From: Ailanthus altissimus
Lineage: Eukaryota > Streptophyta > Magnoliopsida > Sapindales > Simaroubaceae
DNA length: 64,000 bases
Direction: 5' to 3'
Assembly (NCBI GenBank): GCA_946807835.1
Contig: OX327703.1
Location: 1,743,501 to 1,807,500 of the forward strand
The position numbers and the translations under genes are program-made. Within the stretch, counting starts at the first letter, position 1, and the number at the start of each line of letters is the position of its first letter. Below are positions 29,650 to 41,596 of the stretch, piece by piece. The notes beneath the pieces were generated by a model. That model had not been told where the DNA came from. It worked only from the letters and a program-made list of their open reading frames with translations, and ran no database searches.

Positions 29650-30442
29650 ATGGCCACACCCAAGTATGAGGTAGAGAAATTTAACAGTACGAATGACTTC
29701 AATCTATGAAAGATGAAGGTTAAGGTGTTGTTGGTGAGTCAACGGTTAGGCTCGACATTAAAGAAGACTGCAGCTCTATCTAGTGAAGAAGAAAAGATGC
29801 CAGAGTCATCTAAAGCTGAAGTAGAAAGAAGGGACATTCAAGAAAGACTTATAGCATAATCGTTCTGTCATTGAACGATGAAATACTGAGGAAAGTAGTA
29901 GGTGAGATGATGGCGATTGGTCTTTGGAAGAAGCTTGACTCCCGTTATATAAAAAAATAGTTGGCTAACAGATTGCATATAAAGAAGAAGCTGTATCAGC
30001 TGTCTATGTCAAAGGGGACGCTGATGAAAGATCATATAGACGCCTTCAATAAGATCATTCTTGATCTTGAGTCTATCAACATTAAGAGTTATATAAGATC
30101 TTTGTTAATACGTTACTCTACGACAGAGAGAGTTTAACGATGAACGATGTGAAATCATTATTAAACTCAAAGTTATTAAAGAAGCAGATCAAGGGCAATG
30201 CAGAAAGTCTATTTGTAAGAGGAAAGCTTTCATATAGAGATGAAATAAAAAAGGGCTCAAGGTTAAAGTCCAAGACTCATAGGAAGTGTTATTGCTGCAA
30301 GAAAGATGAGCGCTTCATAAAGGACTGTTTAGAGAATAAAGCACAAGATAAGAAGAAAGCGGATGTTGCGCTTGTCTATGATGATAGCTATGACAGTGCA
30401 GAGACATTCGTCACTACTGATAGTAAGAATGTTGAACAATGA
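29650..30442 (+). pseudogene. gag region of copia A
   Basis: Begins with ATG and the start KYEVEKFN. A Trp codon is replaced by a stop at 29706-29708, and further stops and a frame change follow. The last open part (30140-30442) has a CCHC-type zinc knuckle, CYCCKKDERFIKDC, in which the histidine position is Arg/Phe. It cannot encode a working gag. Confidence 0.75.
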
Positions 30443-30586
30443 GTTCTCAATTTTGGTTGTACTTTTCACATGTGCTCACACAAGTCTTGGTTTATGAATT
30501 TTCAGCCCATTAGTAGTGATAAGGTGTTAATGGATAATGATGTTGCATGTCAGATAATAAGAATTGGTAGTGTTAAACTTAGGCTG

Positions 30587-31957
30587 TGATAAGGCGTAAT
30601 TGTATAAACTATTTTATCTTCCTAACTTGATATTTGTTCAATTTATCTCAATAATTTGGCTATTTATGCATCGTTGTATTGCTTTAAAGGTTTAATCATT
30701 ATCGGAGCAAAAATACTGAAAAACGGACGCAAATCGGAGCATTAGAGATAAAAATACAAATGGAGGCACTGTTGCTACAGTAACACTGCTACAGTACCAC
30801 TGTTGCTACAGTGCAGCGCCGCAGCACTGGATTTCAGCGCCGCGGCGCCGATTGCAGAAAGTGAGTGCCGCAACGCCAAATCGCAGTGCCGCGGCGCCGG
30901 GACCTAGACAACAAAATGTGACAGGTTCCTGAAAATCAGGAACCCCAAAAGCAACCCAAAATGCGCCCTAATTCTGTGCTCTTACCTATTTATTTGCTCA
31001 AAACTTACATTTTGAGGGGGACTCTAGTTGGGACAGCAGCTAGAAACACAAAGAAACACCTAACTTCTAAGTTTGGAGAAATCAAAGAGGAGGAAAGCAA
31101 GCTTCAACTTCAAAGACATTTGACAGGGATGTCTTCTTTTCTTTGATTCTTTACTTGTTGTAAGATGTTTAGTTTACATGTATTGATGGAATTAGCTTTA
31201 AGATTGTGTAGTTTAATGATGAGCTAATTTCATTAATCTAGGATTACATCCTTGAACTCATTTGTGATGGATTTTAGCTCTCTTTTTTATGGTATTAATT
31301 CAGCTTTTGATATATTCATTGTGCTTGTGCTTAATGCTATTTGATTACTTGGCTAGTAGTTAAATTGATCTAGAAATGCTTAAATAAACTTGACAAAGGC
31401 ATTTAGGTATTTAGTCTTAAGCATATTGATGCATGATCATAGTGTAGTACACTTGAGTTTCATATGAGATAGACATATACTCATAAGGCATGTATGGCTC
31501 ATAAAACTTGTGCTTAATGAATTTTGTTCAATTTATTTATCATAGACATATAGATATTTGATTGGATGGAATAGATTCACTTGACCTGCAAAAGAGGCTT
31601 GTGATGTGTTGAGTGTTTTGTTCAATATATCAAGTTGAGAACCAATAGACCTAAAAGAGATTCTGCTGAATTTATTTGCATAATGGGGGATAGTTTGTAA
31701 TCCTAGGATTTCTCATATTGAATTTAACTTGTTGGCAATTTAGTTTATCACTTAGCATAATTAAGTTGTTCTTTTACTTGAGTAGTTTAATCTCATACAT
31801 TAAATCATTTTCTGGATAATAGTAGAAAGACACCATTTCAGTACTTAAATTAGAAAAGATAAATCATTCTCTGTGGGATCGACACTTTTCTCATCATATA
31901 TTACTTGTTGCGACAACGTGCACTTGCGCTAATTTGTGTTATAGAAAACACACAACA
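30587..31957 (+). mobile_element. Nested solo-LTR-like element in copia A
   Basis: A 1371-bp block with TG...CA ends (TGATAAGGCG ... CACACAACA) bounded by the perfect 5-bp duplication GGCTG (30582-30586 and 31958-31962). Removing it rejoins the protease region of copia A. It has no polymerase-type reading frame. A GC-rich island with repeated GCCGCGGCGCC lies at 30800-30905, and CGACAACGTGCACTTGCGC is near the right end. This is typical of a gypsy-type solo LTR or a short non-autonomous LTR element; which one is not decided. Confidence 0.8.
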
Positions 31958-32154
31958 GGCTGCATCATGGGCGAGTGAGAAAGTTGATAGATGTTAGGTA
32001 TATTCCTGACTTCAAGAGGAACTTGATCTTATTAGGAACCTTAGACTAGAATGGGTGTTCCATCAGGATCGAAGAAGGAGTTTTGAGAGTGTTGAAGAAT
32101 TTTATGGTGGTAATGTGAGAAGAGAAGCACAAATGCGTTTATCTGCTTAAAGGT

Positions 32155-32970
32155 CAAGTTGTGAGTGGTTCTGCATTATTCTCAGTAGATAATGAGAATA
32201 TGCAAACCAAGTTGTGGCATTTTAAACTGGCACACTTAGGCGAGAGAAACCTGGAGTTGTTTAGTCAAAAGATATTTGGTGAGGACAAGTTCCAGCCATT
32301 GGAGTTTTATGAGCATTGTGTGCTTAGGAAAGCACATAAGGTGAGGTTTAATACCGACGAGCATAAGATTAATGAGACTCTTAACTATATACAGTAAGAT
32401 CTTTGGGGGCCAGCTTAGACAGCTACTTGTGAGGGTGCTAGATATTTTCTCAATTTGATTGATGACTATTCAAGAAAGTTGTGGGTCTATGTATTGAAGA
32501 GTAAGGATCAAGCATTTGATACTTTCAAGACTTGGAAAGCTCTTGTTAAGTATCAGAGTGGCAAAAGGGTAAAGAGGTTGAGAACTGATAATGGGCTCGA
32601 ATTTTACAATAGAAAGTTTGATGGGTTTTGTGCAAAACATGGGATTGCAATGCATAGAATGGTAAGATCAATACTACGGCAAAATGACGTAGCTGAGAGA
32701 ATGAATATGACCTTATTTGAAAGGGTTAGATGTATGCTTATCAATGCGAAGATGTCCAAGGCATTTTGAGGAGAAGCTGCAATGACTGCAGCTTATTTGA
32801 TTAATAGAAGTCCCTTTTCAACAATTGACTTCAAGACGCCAGAAGAGAAATGGTCAGACAATCCTCCTAAGTATGACTACCTCAGAATATTTGATTGTCC
32901 CACCTTTATACATGTTAAGGAGGGAAAGTTGGATCCCAGAGCTATTAAAGGGGGTATTCATAAGATATCC
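32155..32970 (+). pseudogene. Integrase region of copia A
   Basis: Shows the GAG-pre-integrase type WHFKLAHLGERNL, the catalytic-core DDYSRKLWVY and TDNGLEF, and the later NDVAERMNMTL and AAYLINRSP blocks. Stops at 32395 and 32767 break the frame. Confidence 0.75.
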
Positions 32971-33550
32971 TAAATGAGTGAAAGGATATAAGGTGTGGTG
33001 TAAAGACTTGACACCACCAAGGAGTATCATAAGCCATGATGTGATATTTGATAAGACTACCATACTGAAAGCCTTCCAAGAAGATGAGAAAGAAAAAATT
33101 ATGTCCAAGGAAGACTCAGAACTCGAGTCAATAGAAGTTAAAGTATAGCTTTGAGAATAGATATGATATGCCCTCAGATTAGCACTTCAACAAGGTGATC
33201 CTTGAAATAGAACTAAGAACACCGGCGAGTTCCTCTAAGTTCACCCAAGCAAAGACTAGGACTCTTGAGATGGAACTTGAAGAGTACCAGCTAGCTAGAA
33301 ATAGGCTAAGGAGAATGATAAACCCACCAATCAAGTATACATAAACAGATATAATTCTTCATGCTTTTAATTCTTCTTATACTCTTGAGTATGATGAGCC
33401 TAGAACATATAGTGAGGTTATAAAAAGTGAAAACAAGAAAGAATGATAGCAAGTCATGGAAGAGAGATTAGTTCTCTTAGGAAGAACAATACCTAAAAGT
33501 TGGTGGAGAGACTTTAAAAGAAACTAGTTGGGTATAAGTGGACGTATAAG

Positions 33551-34950
33551 GTGAATGAGGGGATACTGATGATAGAGCCTACAAAATTTAAGGCTAGGTT
33601 AGTTGCACAAGATTTTACTCAAAGAGAGAGAGTTGACTTTCATGAGATTTTCTCTCTAGTCGTTAAGCATACATCCATTAGGATTTTGTTAGCCATGTGT
33701 GCAAATCATAATTTACATCTAGAGCAGATGGATGTAAAGAAAAAATTTTTGCATGGAGAGCTTGAAGGGACAATATACATGGCACAGCCGAAAGGGTTCG
33801 AGGAGCCCGAAAAAGAAGATTATGCTTGTTTGCAAAAGAAGTCGTTATATGGGTTAAAACAATCACCTAAACAGTGGTATAGGAGATTTGATGAGTTTAT
33901 GATGGCTTATGGCTTTAGTAGAATCAAGTATGATAGATGCATGTACTTCAAGAACATAAGTTGTAGGATGATGTATTTTCTTCTATACATCGATGATATA
34001 TTGATCGCCTGTAAGAATATGGAAGAAATGCAGAAGCTCAAGAAGCAGTTGAGATGAAGGATTTGAGAGTAGCAAAAAGAATATTGAGTATGGATATTGT
34101 GAGAGAAAGAAGAGATGTCATCTTCTTATTTCAACAACGATATATACTCAAAATTCTAAAGAAGTTTGGTATGTCCAACACAAAAGCTGTCTCTATTCCT
34201 TTGGCAATGCATTTCAGACTTTCAGCAGTATAGTCGCCGACATCCAAAGAGGAAAAATTACAGATGAGTAAAATATCGTATGCAAGCGTTGTAGGGAGCA
34301 TCATGTATGCAATAGTTTATACAAGACTAGACATAGCATAGGCTGTGAGTGTAGTGAGTAGATACATGACAAATTCGAAAAAGGATCACTGACTTGCAGT
34401 GAAGTGGATTTTGAAATATCTTAAGGGGACGTCAAATCACAGGTTGATGTATAAGAGGGATGAGGACAATAGTGAAATGGTAAGAGGATACATAGACTCA
34501 GATTATGCATGTGATCTAGATAAGAGAAGATCATTGACAGGTTACGTATTCACAACGTTTGGGTGTAGTGTATATTGGAGATCAGTTCTACAACATGTGG
34601 TTGAACTATCTACCACAGAGGCTGAGTACATAGCTATTAGTGAAGCTATTAACGAGGCTGTGTGGTTAAAAGGCATATGAGTGGAGGTATTTGCTAGTGA
34701 TGATGTGAACACTGATGTATACTGTGACAGCTAAAGTGCCATACACCTAACCAAGCATCAAGTGTTCTACGAGAGGTCGAAACAGATTGATGTACAGCTC
34801 CATTACAATCAAGAAATTATCCACAGTGGTGAAGTTAGTCTAACAAAGATAGCGTCGTCTAAAAACTCTGTTGATATGTTGACTAAGTCACTATCCTCGT
34901 TTAAGTTCATCCTATGCAAGAACTTAACCGAATTCACTACTTTGTGAGGG
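33551..34950 (+). pseudogene. Reverse transcriptase-RNase H region of copia A
   Basis: Motifs in order are ARLVAQDFTQ, EQMDVKKKFLHGELEG, LYGLKQSPKQWY, the YIDD catalytic box (LLYIDDILIA) at about 33985, KYLKGTSNH, the STTEAEYIAISEA RNase H signature at about 34610, and KNSVDMLTKSL near the end. A frame change follows the YIDD segment at about 34050, and more stops lie at 34680 and 34733. Confidence 0.8.
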
Positions 34951-35016
34951 TGATCAAAGATAAGAAAATGAGAGATCGAGTTATTTTGTGGATGACTTTG
35001 AATCAATGAGGGGATT

Positions 35017-35686
35017 TGTGAGAATATTGATTAAAAATTATCAGGATATGATTTGGAGAGCAAGCCAAGTATGTAGGGTATGCGAGGATCGAAGACAGAC
35101 ACAAGAGAAGTCGAAAAACATAAATATCAGTGCCTAGGTATGGGCATCGCGATGACCAGGTCATAGGCACCGCGGTGCCCAGAACAGAACCTGAGCACCA
35201 CAGCGCCAAGTGACCAGTGCCCCGACGCCAGCGCGAGGAAGATTTTCCTGTTTTGAATCAACTTGTTTCGTCTCCCACTTGCTCCAAGACTCCCTAACAC
35301 GACTCCTACACATTTAGGTTAAACTTTGAAAGTCCTAAAACCTATATAAAAGCTCTCTATTAGCTTGTAAACACATCTTAGTAATCCTTGAAGAATTTTT
35401 TGTGATTAAAATATACTTTGTGATTTTTAGTTAAAAAAAAATCCCTAAGTTGCAAGAGAAAGTGTTTCTTTATAAGTCTTTCTTGTAAAAGACATACTTT
35501 CTGAGTGCCTTGTGATTCAATAATAAAAGTGAGTGACCTTGATCGGTCGTAGACATAGGCAAATTATCGAACCACGTAAATTTCTGTGTGTTCTTCTTCT
35601 ACCTTTCTCTCTTTAGTTCTTTCATTACTTGTTCTGCACTATATTACTTGGGTTATATTGTTTGTTTGTGTGCTTCTACTTCAACA
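35017..35686 (+). repeat. Right LTR of copia A
   Basis: Starts TGTGAGAATATTG and ends CTTCAACA. It matches the left LTR throughout except for the GC-rich part at 35140-35230, which is longer here. The right copy has many CG to CA/TG changes elsewhere, consistent with old methylation damage. Confidence 0.85.
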
Positions 35687-36030
35687 AAGGTAATCAAATA
35701 AAAGAGTGGAACGTTAAAAAATGTCCAATAAAGATGAGAGAACCAAACCAATGGATTTTTTAGGGGCACTAGTTTATCATTTAAAAGAAGAACATCAGAT
35801 GCATCGATAAGGAAACAAGCAAAGGAAATATTGTACAATTTGATATTTGAAAAAAAAAAGGCATCCGTCTCTCAGCAGCAAACACATGGCCCTTTCAGCC
35901 TGTACCAATGCAAGGTATAAGAAGAACAACACCTTCTCTATTTAGATTGCATCAATTCTATTTTCAAAGAAAACTCAGATGACAGATTCCTCAAGAAGTG
36001 GGAAGACTTGTGTCAAGATTCATCACTAAT
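35687..36030. other. Flank of copia A, no gene
   Basis: Continues the duplicated segment interrupted at 28994. Only short open frames. Confidence 0.4.
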
Positions 36031-36970
36031 TTTCTAATGAATTATAGGAAAAATTCAAGTTCTAATCGTTAGCTCACATACATTTGAGAACATCATGAGA
36101 TGGCAAAAAAAAAAAAACAGGGGAAATAATGTAGTTATTTCTTCTATTCTCGTACTAATGAAGATGATGCACTATAATGTATAAGAAGTAAGAGAGAATT
36201 ACATAGACAAATTACCTTTAAAAACATTATGGAAAAACTCAAATGATATCTTATAGAAAATAAATCATAATTCACTTCAGTTACAAGTGAAAAGAGTAAT
36301 GAAAAATGTATGAGGATGATCAAATAAAAAGAGTTACTTTAATTGTTAGCTAAATACATTTTAGAATATTCTGAAATGACAAAAAGCATGAAACTGAATG
36401 AAGAATGTAGGAGTTTCTTTTGTTCTTATATTAATGGAGATGATGCACTACAATGTAGACAGTTTCAAATAGTAATGAATTGACAAATTGGTTAGACACT
36501 ACAATTTTCTAATGAATTATAGGAAAAGTTCAAGTTCTAATCGTTAGCTCACATACATTTGAGAACATCATGAGATGACAAAAAAAGAAATAGGGGAAAT
36601 AATGTAGTTATTTCTTCTATTCTCGTACTAATAAAGATGATACACTACAATGTATAAAAAGTAAGAGAGAATTACATAGACAAATTACCTTTAAAAACAT
36701 TGTGGAAAACTCAAGTGATATTGTATAGAAAATAAATCATAATTCACTTTAATTACAAGTGAAAAGAGTAATGAAAAACGTAGGAGGATGATCAAATAAA
36801 AAGATTTACTTCAATCGTTAGCTAAATACATTTTAGAACATTCTGAGATGACAAAAAGCCTGAAATTGAGTGAAGAATGTAGAAGTTTCTTTTGTTCTTA
36901 TATTGATGGAGATGATGCATTATAATGTAGACAGAGCAAGATAGTAATGAATGGACAAATTGGTTTGAAA
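36031..36970. repeat. Tandem repeat, 475-bp unit made of two ~240-bp halves
   Basis: TTTCTAATGAATTATAGG starts at 36031 and 36506 (spacing 475) and the two units are nearly identical. Inside each unit the halves are also alike: CGTTAGCTCACATACATTTGAGAAC against GTTAGCTAAATACATTTTAGAA, and ATGATGCACTATAATGTA against ATGATGCACTACAATGTA. The layout is A-B-A'-B'. Confidence 0.8.
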
Positions 36971-37029
36971 AGCATAGCAAAAAACTATGATTATCTTACA
37001 AATAATAAATCTTCAACTACCTATTTCTT

Positions 37030-37196
37030 ATAATTTCAATTTATGGAACATGAGAAAAGGCCTCCAACTGCTGCTTGCCTTCCACGAGATTCTTGCTTGT
37101 TTTTTCGCTCTCTGAACTTATCTAGAGTCTATTTGTACCTCTAAAATTCCTCATCGTGTAGCCAAAGGCAAATGCAATCAAGCCCTTGTCATGGAC
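37030..37196 (-). pseudogene. TNL C-terminal tail copy, cut by copia B
   Basis: Minus-strand similarity to the end of the TNL gene at 50031-50225 (GCCTCCAACTGCTTGCC, AAGATTCTTGCTTG and CAAATGCAATCAAGCCC-type blocks). The peptide reads KGLIAFAFGY where the intact tail reads RGLMAFVYGV. Stops follow. The rest of the copy lies at 47527-47645 beyond element B. Confidence 0.7.
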
Positions 37197-37653
37197 TGTT
37201 GAGAATAATGGAGCACAATTGGAATACTTTTATTAATACAACAAACCCAAAGTTTATAATACAAATTTTAGAAACTCTCACTCTTTCTCACTCACAACAC
37301 AACTCAACACTCTTACACTCTTTGTTGAGTTTCTTATTTGCTCAACTTTCTAACACTCTAAACTCGCAACAATTGATCAAATACTTGATTAATTCTTTAT
37401 TCTTAACTTGATTACTTGCAAAACAAAATGAGGAAGAGAGGTATTTATACTTAGTTTCAAAAAATCAAAACCATACAAATAAAATAATGTAAAATTTATT
37501 AACCACATAAGTTTATAATACTTATCTCCTTAATTATTAACTTCAAAATATCTTACATAATCTAGAAATTTCAAGAATTGGGCTTGTAAATATTTGAGCT
37601 TAATCTTGGGCTTGGTGTTATAATTAACTTCATTTGGTGTTGTAATTTTAACA
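37197..37653 (-). repeat. 3' LTR of copia B
   Basis: A 457-bp LTR. Read on the minus strand it starts TGTTAAAATTACAAC after the GAGGGGGAG polypurine tract. The minus-strand TATAAATA box is at 37442-37449. Confidence 0.88.
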
Positions 37654-37659
37654 CTCCCC

Positions 37660-39230
37660 CTCAACACAAACTTTCATTCTTCTAACCACATTGAGTTGTC
37701 TTCGAAACTTTTTGAAATTATCAACACCTAAGCTTTTTGTGAATAAATCAGCCATTTGATCTTCAATCTTAACATACAGCAACTTAATTTCTTCTTGCAA
37801 AATTTTCTTCCGGATAAAGTGATAATGCACCTCCACATACTTTATTCTTACATGAAAAATTAGATTTTCTGCCAAATATATTGCTAACCGATTATTACAA
37901 TATATTGACACTTTATAATCTCTTGGCTGATATAAATCTTCCATCAACTGCATCAACCATGTACTTTCTCGAGCTACCATTGTTGATGCTCTATACTCAG
38001 CTTTAGTAGTTGACAATGATACAGTCGGTTGCCTTTTACTGCACCAAGAGACTATTCCTAAACTAATCTTGAAAAAATACCCAGTGGTCAAACATCGTGT
38101 GTCATGATCTCCAGCATAGTTAGCATCACAATAGCCAACTATTTTACAATCTTAGTCTTTCTTATAGAAGAGACCGTAGTTAATTATGCCTCTCACATAT
38201 CTTAATATCCATCGAACTACTTCTAAGTGAAGTTTTTTAGGATTTTGCATGTATCGACTTATTACTCCAACTGCATAAGAAATATCTGGTCGAGTCAATG
38301 TCAAATAGAAGAGACTTCCAACCAGTTGTCGATACATAGTTCCATCTTCTAAATCTTTTCTTTCATGACCACACAACTTGGCATTGGCTTCTAGCGGTGT
38401 TGAGATAGGCTTGCATTCTAGCATCCCAAACTTCTGTAACAAATCTTTGGCATATTTTTGTTGTCTTAGAAAAATCCCTTTTACTGTCCGAGTGACTTCG
38501 AGCTCAAGAAAATGCTGAAGTTGTTCAAACTATTTCATTTGGAAGCGAATAGCCAAATTCTCTCTTGTTCGATGAATCTATTCTTCATCATCTCCATTGA
38601 TAATTAAGTCATCCATTTATACTAGCACAATTGCAATTTTCTTTCTATTAGCTTTGACGAGCAGGCTAGAATCAGCTGGTGCTATAGAGTAACCACTATG
38701 TGTTAGAAATTCTTCAATTTTACCATACCACACCATGGACCTTGCTTTAATCTATACAATGCCTTTCTCAATTTACACATATAATCAGGATGAAATTTAC
38801 TTTCAAATCCCATTTGTTGAATCATGTAGATCTCTCGATCCAACTCTCCATGTAGAAAAGTATTCTTTACGTCCATTTGTCACAATATCCAACCTTTGCT
38901 AACTGCCAGTGTAAGTAGAACTCGTACTATAGTGATCTTGGCTACTGGACTAAACATTTCATCATAGTCTAGTCCATACTGTTGAAACAATCCTCGACCT
39001 ACCAACCGAGCTTTATATCTCTTCACTAATCCATCAGGACATCTTTTGATTTTATACACCCACTTACAAGATATAGGTTTCACATCTTTTAGCTTTGGCA
39101 CTAAATGCCAAGTTTGATTTTGCTCCAACACTATGATTTCTTCTTTCATAGTTTTAATCCATTTAGAACTCTGTGATGCTTCTTCAAAAGTCTCAGGCTT
39201 CTTAACAGTTTTCTCTTTCGCCATAACTAC
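37660..39230 (-). pseudogene. Reverse transcriptase-RNase H region of copia B
   Basis: In gene order (high to low coordinates) the motifs are CKWVYKIKR, YKARLVGRGLFQQYGLDY and SPVAKITIVRVLL, then after a break MDDL (catalytic box, with a stop one codon before it, near 38615), [18 protein letters not shown], and the RNase H pair TTKAEYRAS and [11 protein letters not shown]. Several stops and frame changes separate them. Confidence 0.8.
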
Positions 39231-39986
39231 ATTAGCATATTTGGGATTAGGCTTTCATATTCTTATTGACCTTCGAGGATGAGATTGAGGGGTTGCAGGT
39301 TATGCTCCTTCATATTTGGCCTCCGTTGTTGGTTGTTGATAGATGCCAGTTTGCCAAGGACTTTGAGTTATCTCTTACTCGGTGTTGTCATCACTGATTC
39401 TATCATCAATTTCTTCTTAGCTCGGTCGAATTTCAACAATTTGCTCATCTATCTTTTATTGTAGTTGTTCTTCTATTTCTTTTGAATCTGGAAGCTCATC
39501 TTTTTGTGGTGACCACCATGAAGATGCTTCATCAAACACCATATTCTTTGATGTGCAACACTGCCCATTAGTAGGGTCACAACATTTTCATCTGTTGCAC
39601 TGGTTATCATATCCAACAAAGATATACCTAATTGCCTTTTTGTTGAATTTGTTTCTCAGATGACTTGACACAAACACATAGCATATACAACAAAATACTC
39701 AAAAATAACTTACTGTAGGTTTTATATCCTATAATTTTTCAAAGGATGATATGAACTCTAACCTTGGTTGAGGAAGCCTATTAATCACGTAGGCTGCAAT
39801 CTTCATTTCTTCAGCTCAAAATCTTCCTGGTACATTTTTTACGTGCAACATACTTCTATAAATCTCTGCAAGATGTTGATTCTTTCTTTCTGCAACATCA
39901 TTTTGTTGTGGCATGTTGGCACATGTGAACTGATGTCGTATCTTATTTTCTCGAAGATATTGTAAGAACTCATCAGAGGTATATTC

Positions 39987-40823
39987 TCATCCATTATCTG
40001 TGAGGAGACAATGAATATTCTTTCCGACTTCTCCTTCAGTTATTTCTTTAAATTCCTTGAACTTTAAAAAAGTATCTAATTTTTCCGTCATAAAGAAAAC
40101 CCATACATACCTTGAGAAGTAATCGGTAAATGTCACCATGTACTGCATACCACTAATTGATGGCTGCTTGATAGGTCCAAACACATCAGAGTGAACCAAC
40201 TCTAATGGCTTCTTAGCTCTAAACTTTGACTCCTCATATGGTAGTTGATGTGCCTTACCGTACTGACATCCCGCATATACTGTATCCACTCTCACATCAA
40301 GTTGAGGTTGACCCTTAAGCATTGCCTTGTTCATCATCACTTTTAGCTTATGATAACTTACACGTCCCAATCGTGCACACCACAAATCTACTGTCTCATT
40401 CTTTCGAGTCTTGTCTACATAAGCTGACTCTGTTGATAGTACATAGACTAACTCTAGTCGTCGTCATTCCATTGTTGGTGTTCCCATAATTTTTAAATCT
40501 TGGTACACCTTAACATCTTATGAACCGAACAAGATATAGTATCCAGAAGATGTTAACTGTGATGCTGACAATAGATTCTTTTTCATGCCAGGGACATGGT
40601 AGACATTTTGAAGTATTACCTTGTTAGGATTGTAACGAGGTGCAAGAACTGTGTTACCAATGTGAGCTATAGGCAATCTTGAGTTATTAACTGTTACCAC
40701 CACGGGACTTCCTTTGTACTTAGTTATATCTTGTAGCTTTTCTTCGTCACCAGTCATATGATTTGAACATCCTGAGTTGTCGATCCAATCATTTTCATAG
40801 TCAATCCGTTTAGGCATTATCAC
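39987..40823 (-). pseudogene. Protease and integrase region of copia B
   Basis: The protease-like frame (40518-40823) has [11 protein letters not shown] where copia proteases have a D in place of N at the active site, so the catalytic aspartate is lost. The integrase frame (39987-40385) has the GHxSYHKLK-type start, the CQYGKAHQ zinc-finger half, the [12 protein letters not shown] core, [14 protein letters not shown], and ends near TDNG. Stops separate the frames. Confidence 0.75.
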
Positions 40824-40849
40824 TGAGAGTGTAGGTCTTTTTCCTCTAT

Positions 40850-41042
40850 AGTAATATATGCTTCAGTATCCCAGTCATCTTCACTTTTTCTTTCTAAGTT
40901 TAATGTGGCAGCATTACCCTCAGCAGACCTTTTCTTAGACCAACAATCTTTTGTCATGTGTCATATTTTTCTACAATTGTAGCATTTTTCTTTAAACTTT
41001 TTCTTTTGGTTAGACTGACTACCACTGTTGCGAGTCCTCTAT
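40850..41042 (-). pseudogene. gag 3' part of copia B, zinc knuckle
   Basis: The minus strand carries a CYNCRKI.HMTKDC zinc knuckle (C-x2-C-x4-H-x4-C) with a stop one residue before the histidine. This is the continuation of the gag part at 46121-46851, from which it is separated by the second-layer element. Confidence 0.75.
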
Positions 41043-41596
41043 TGTAACACCCCAAATTTCATATGTATAAACATGAGTCAAATGGAGAATGCTACTAATT
41101 CTATTACAGAACCAAAGTACTATACTTCACACTTTCTATGAAAATTCATCAAATCTTTATTCATCAAACCAAAAGTTCTCAATATCTCGCCACATAAAGA
41201 CAAAGATAAATTTCTAAAATAACGCTCTAGCTTTTGAACAATTTTTAGAACTTAAGGAAATCAAAACTTAAACTACTAGAGACATAATTTTTCTCTTATT
41301 AAGCAATAGATAGCTTCCTGATTTTTCAACTCCAACTCCAAGGTAACTCACCAGGTTAAAACTTAATTTACAAAAATGTTAATGGCAAAGGGTGAGTCGT
41401 CGACTCGGTAAGTAAAACATTCATAATATATTAGAGTTCTTGTTTGAAAGGCTGTAAGCATCTTTAAAATATCATCAATAATATCAATAAAATATTTTAA
41501 TTTCAAATTTATCACAGTAAAACTCTTCAATATGAAAATCAATTCGATAACAATTCTTGTAAACTTTCATATAAAAAGGTAAACAGAGGTTGCTTA

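Larger units (their letters stand above)
28995..35686 (+). mobile_element. Copia element A, full length but inactive
   Basis: A Ty1/copia retrotransposon of 6692 bp on the plus strand. Its LTRs are at 28995-29618 and 35017-35686, with TG...CA ends. The primer-binding site (29622-29633) is close to the initiator-Met type, and a purine-rich tract (ATGAGGGGATT) precedes the right LTR. The flanking 5-bp sequences are AAGAT (28990-28994) and AAGGT (35687-35691), a target duplication with one difference. Integrase precedes reverse transcriptase, which defines copia. Stops and frame changes occur in all domains. It sits in the duplicated repeat segment: AAAGATAGGAAGAT on the left and AATCAAATAAAAGAG on the right together match an uninterrupted stretch near 36310. 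A 1.37-kb element is nested in it. Confidence 0.9.
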
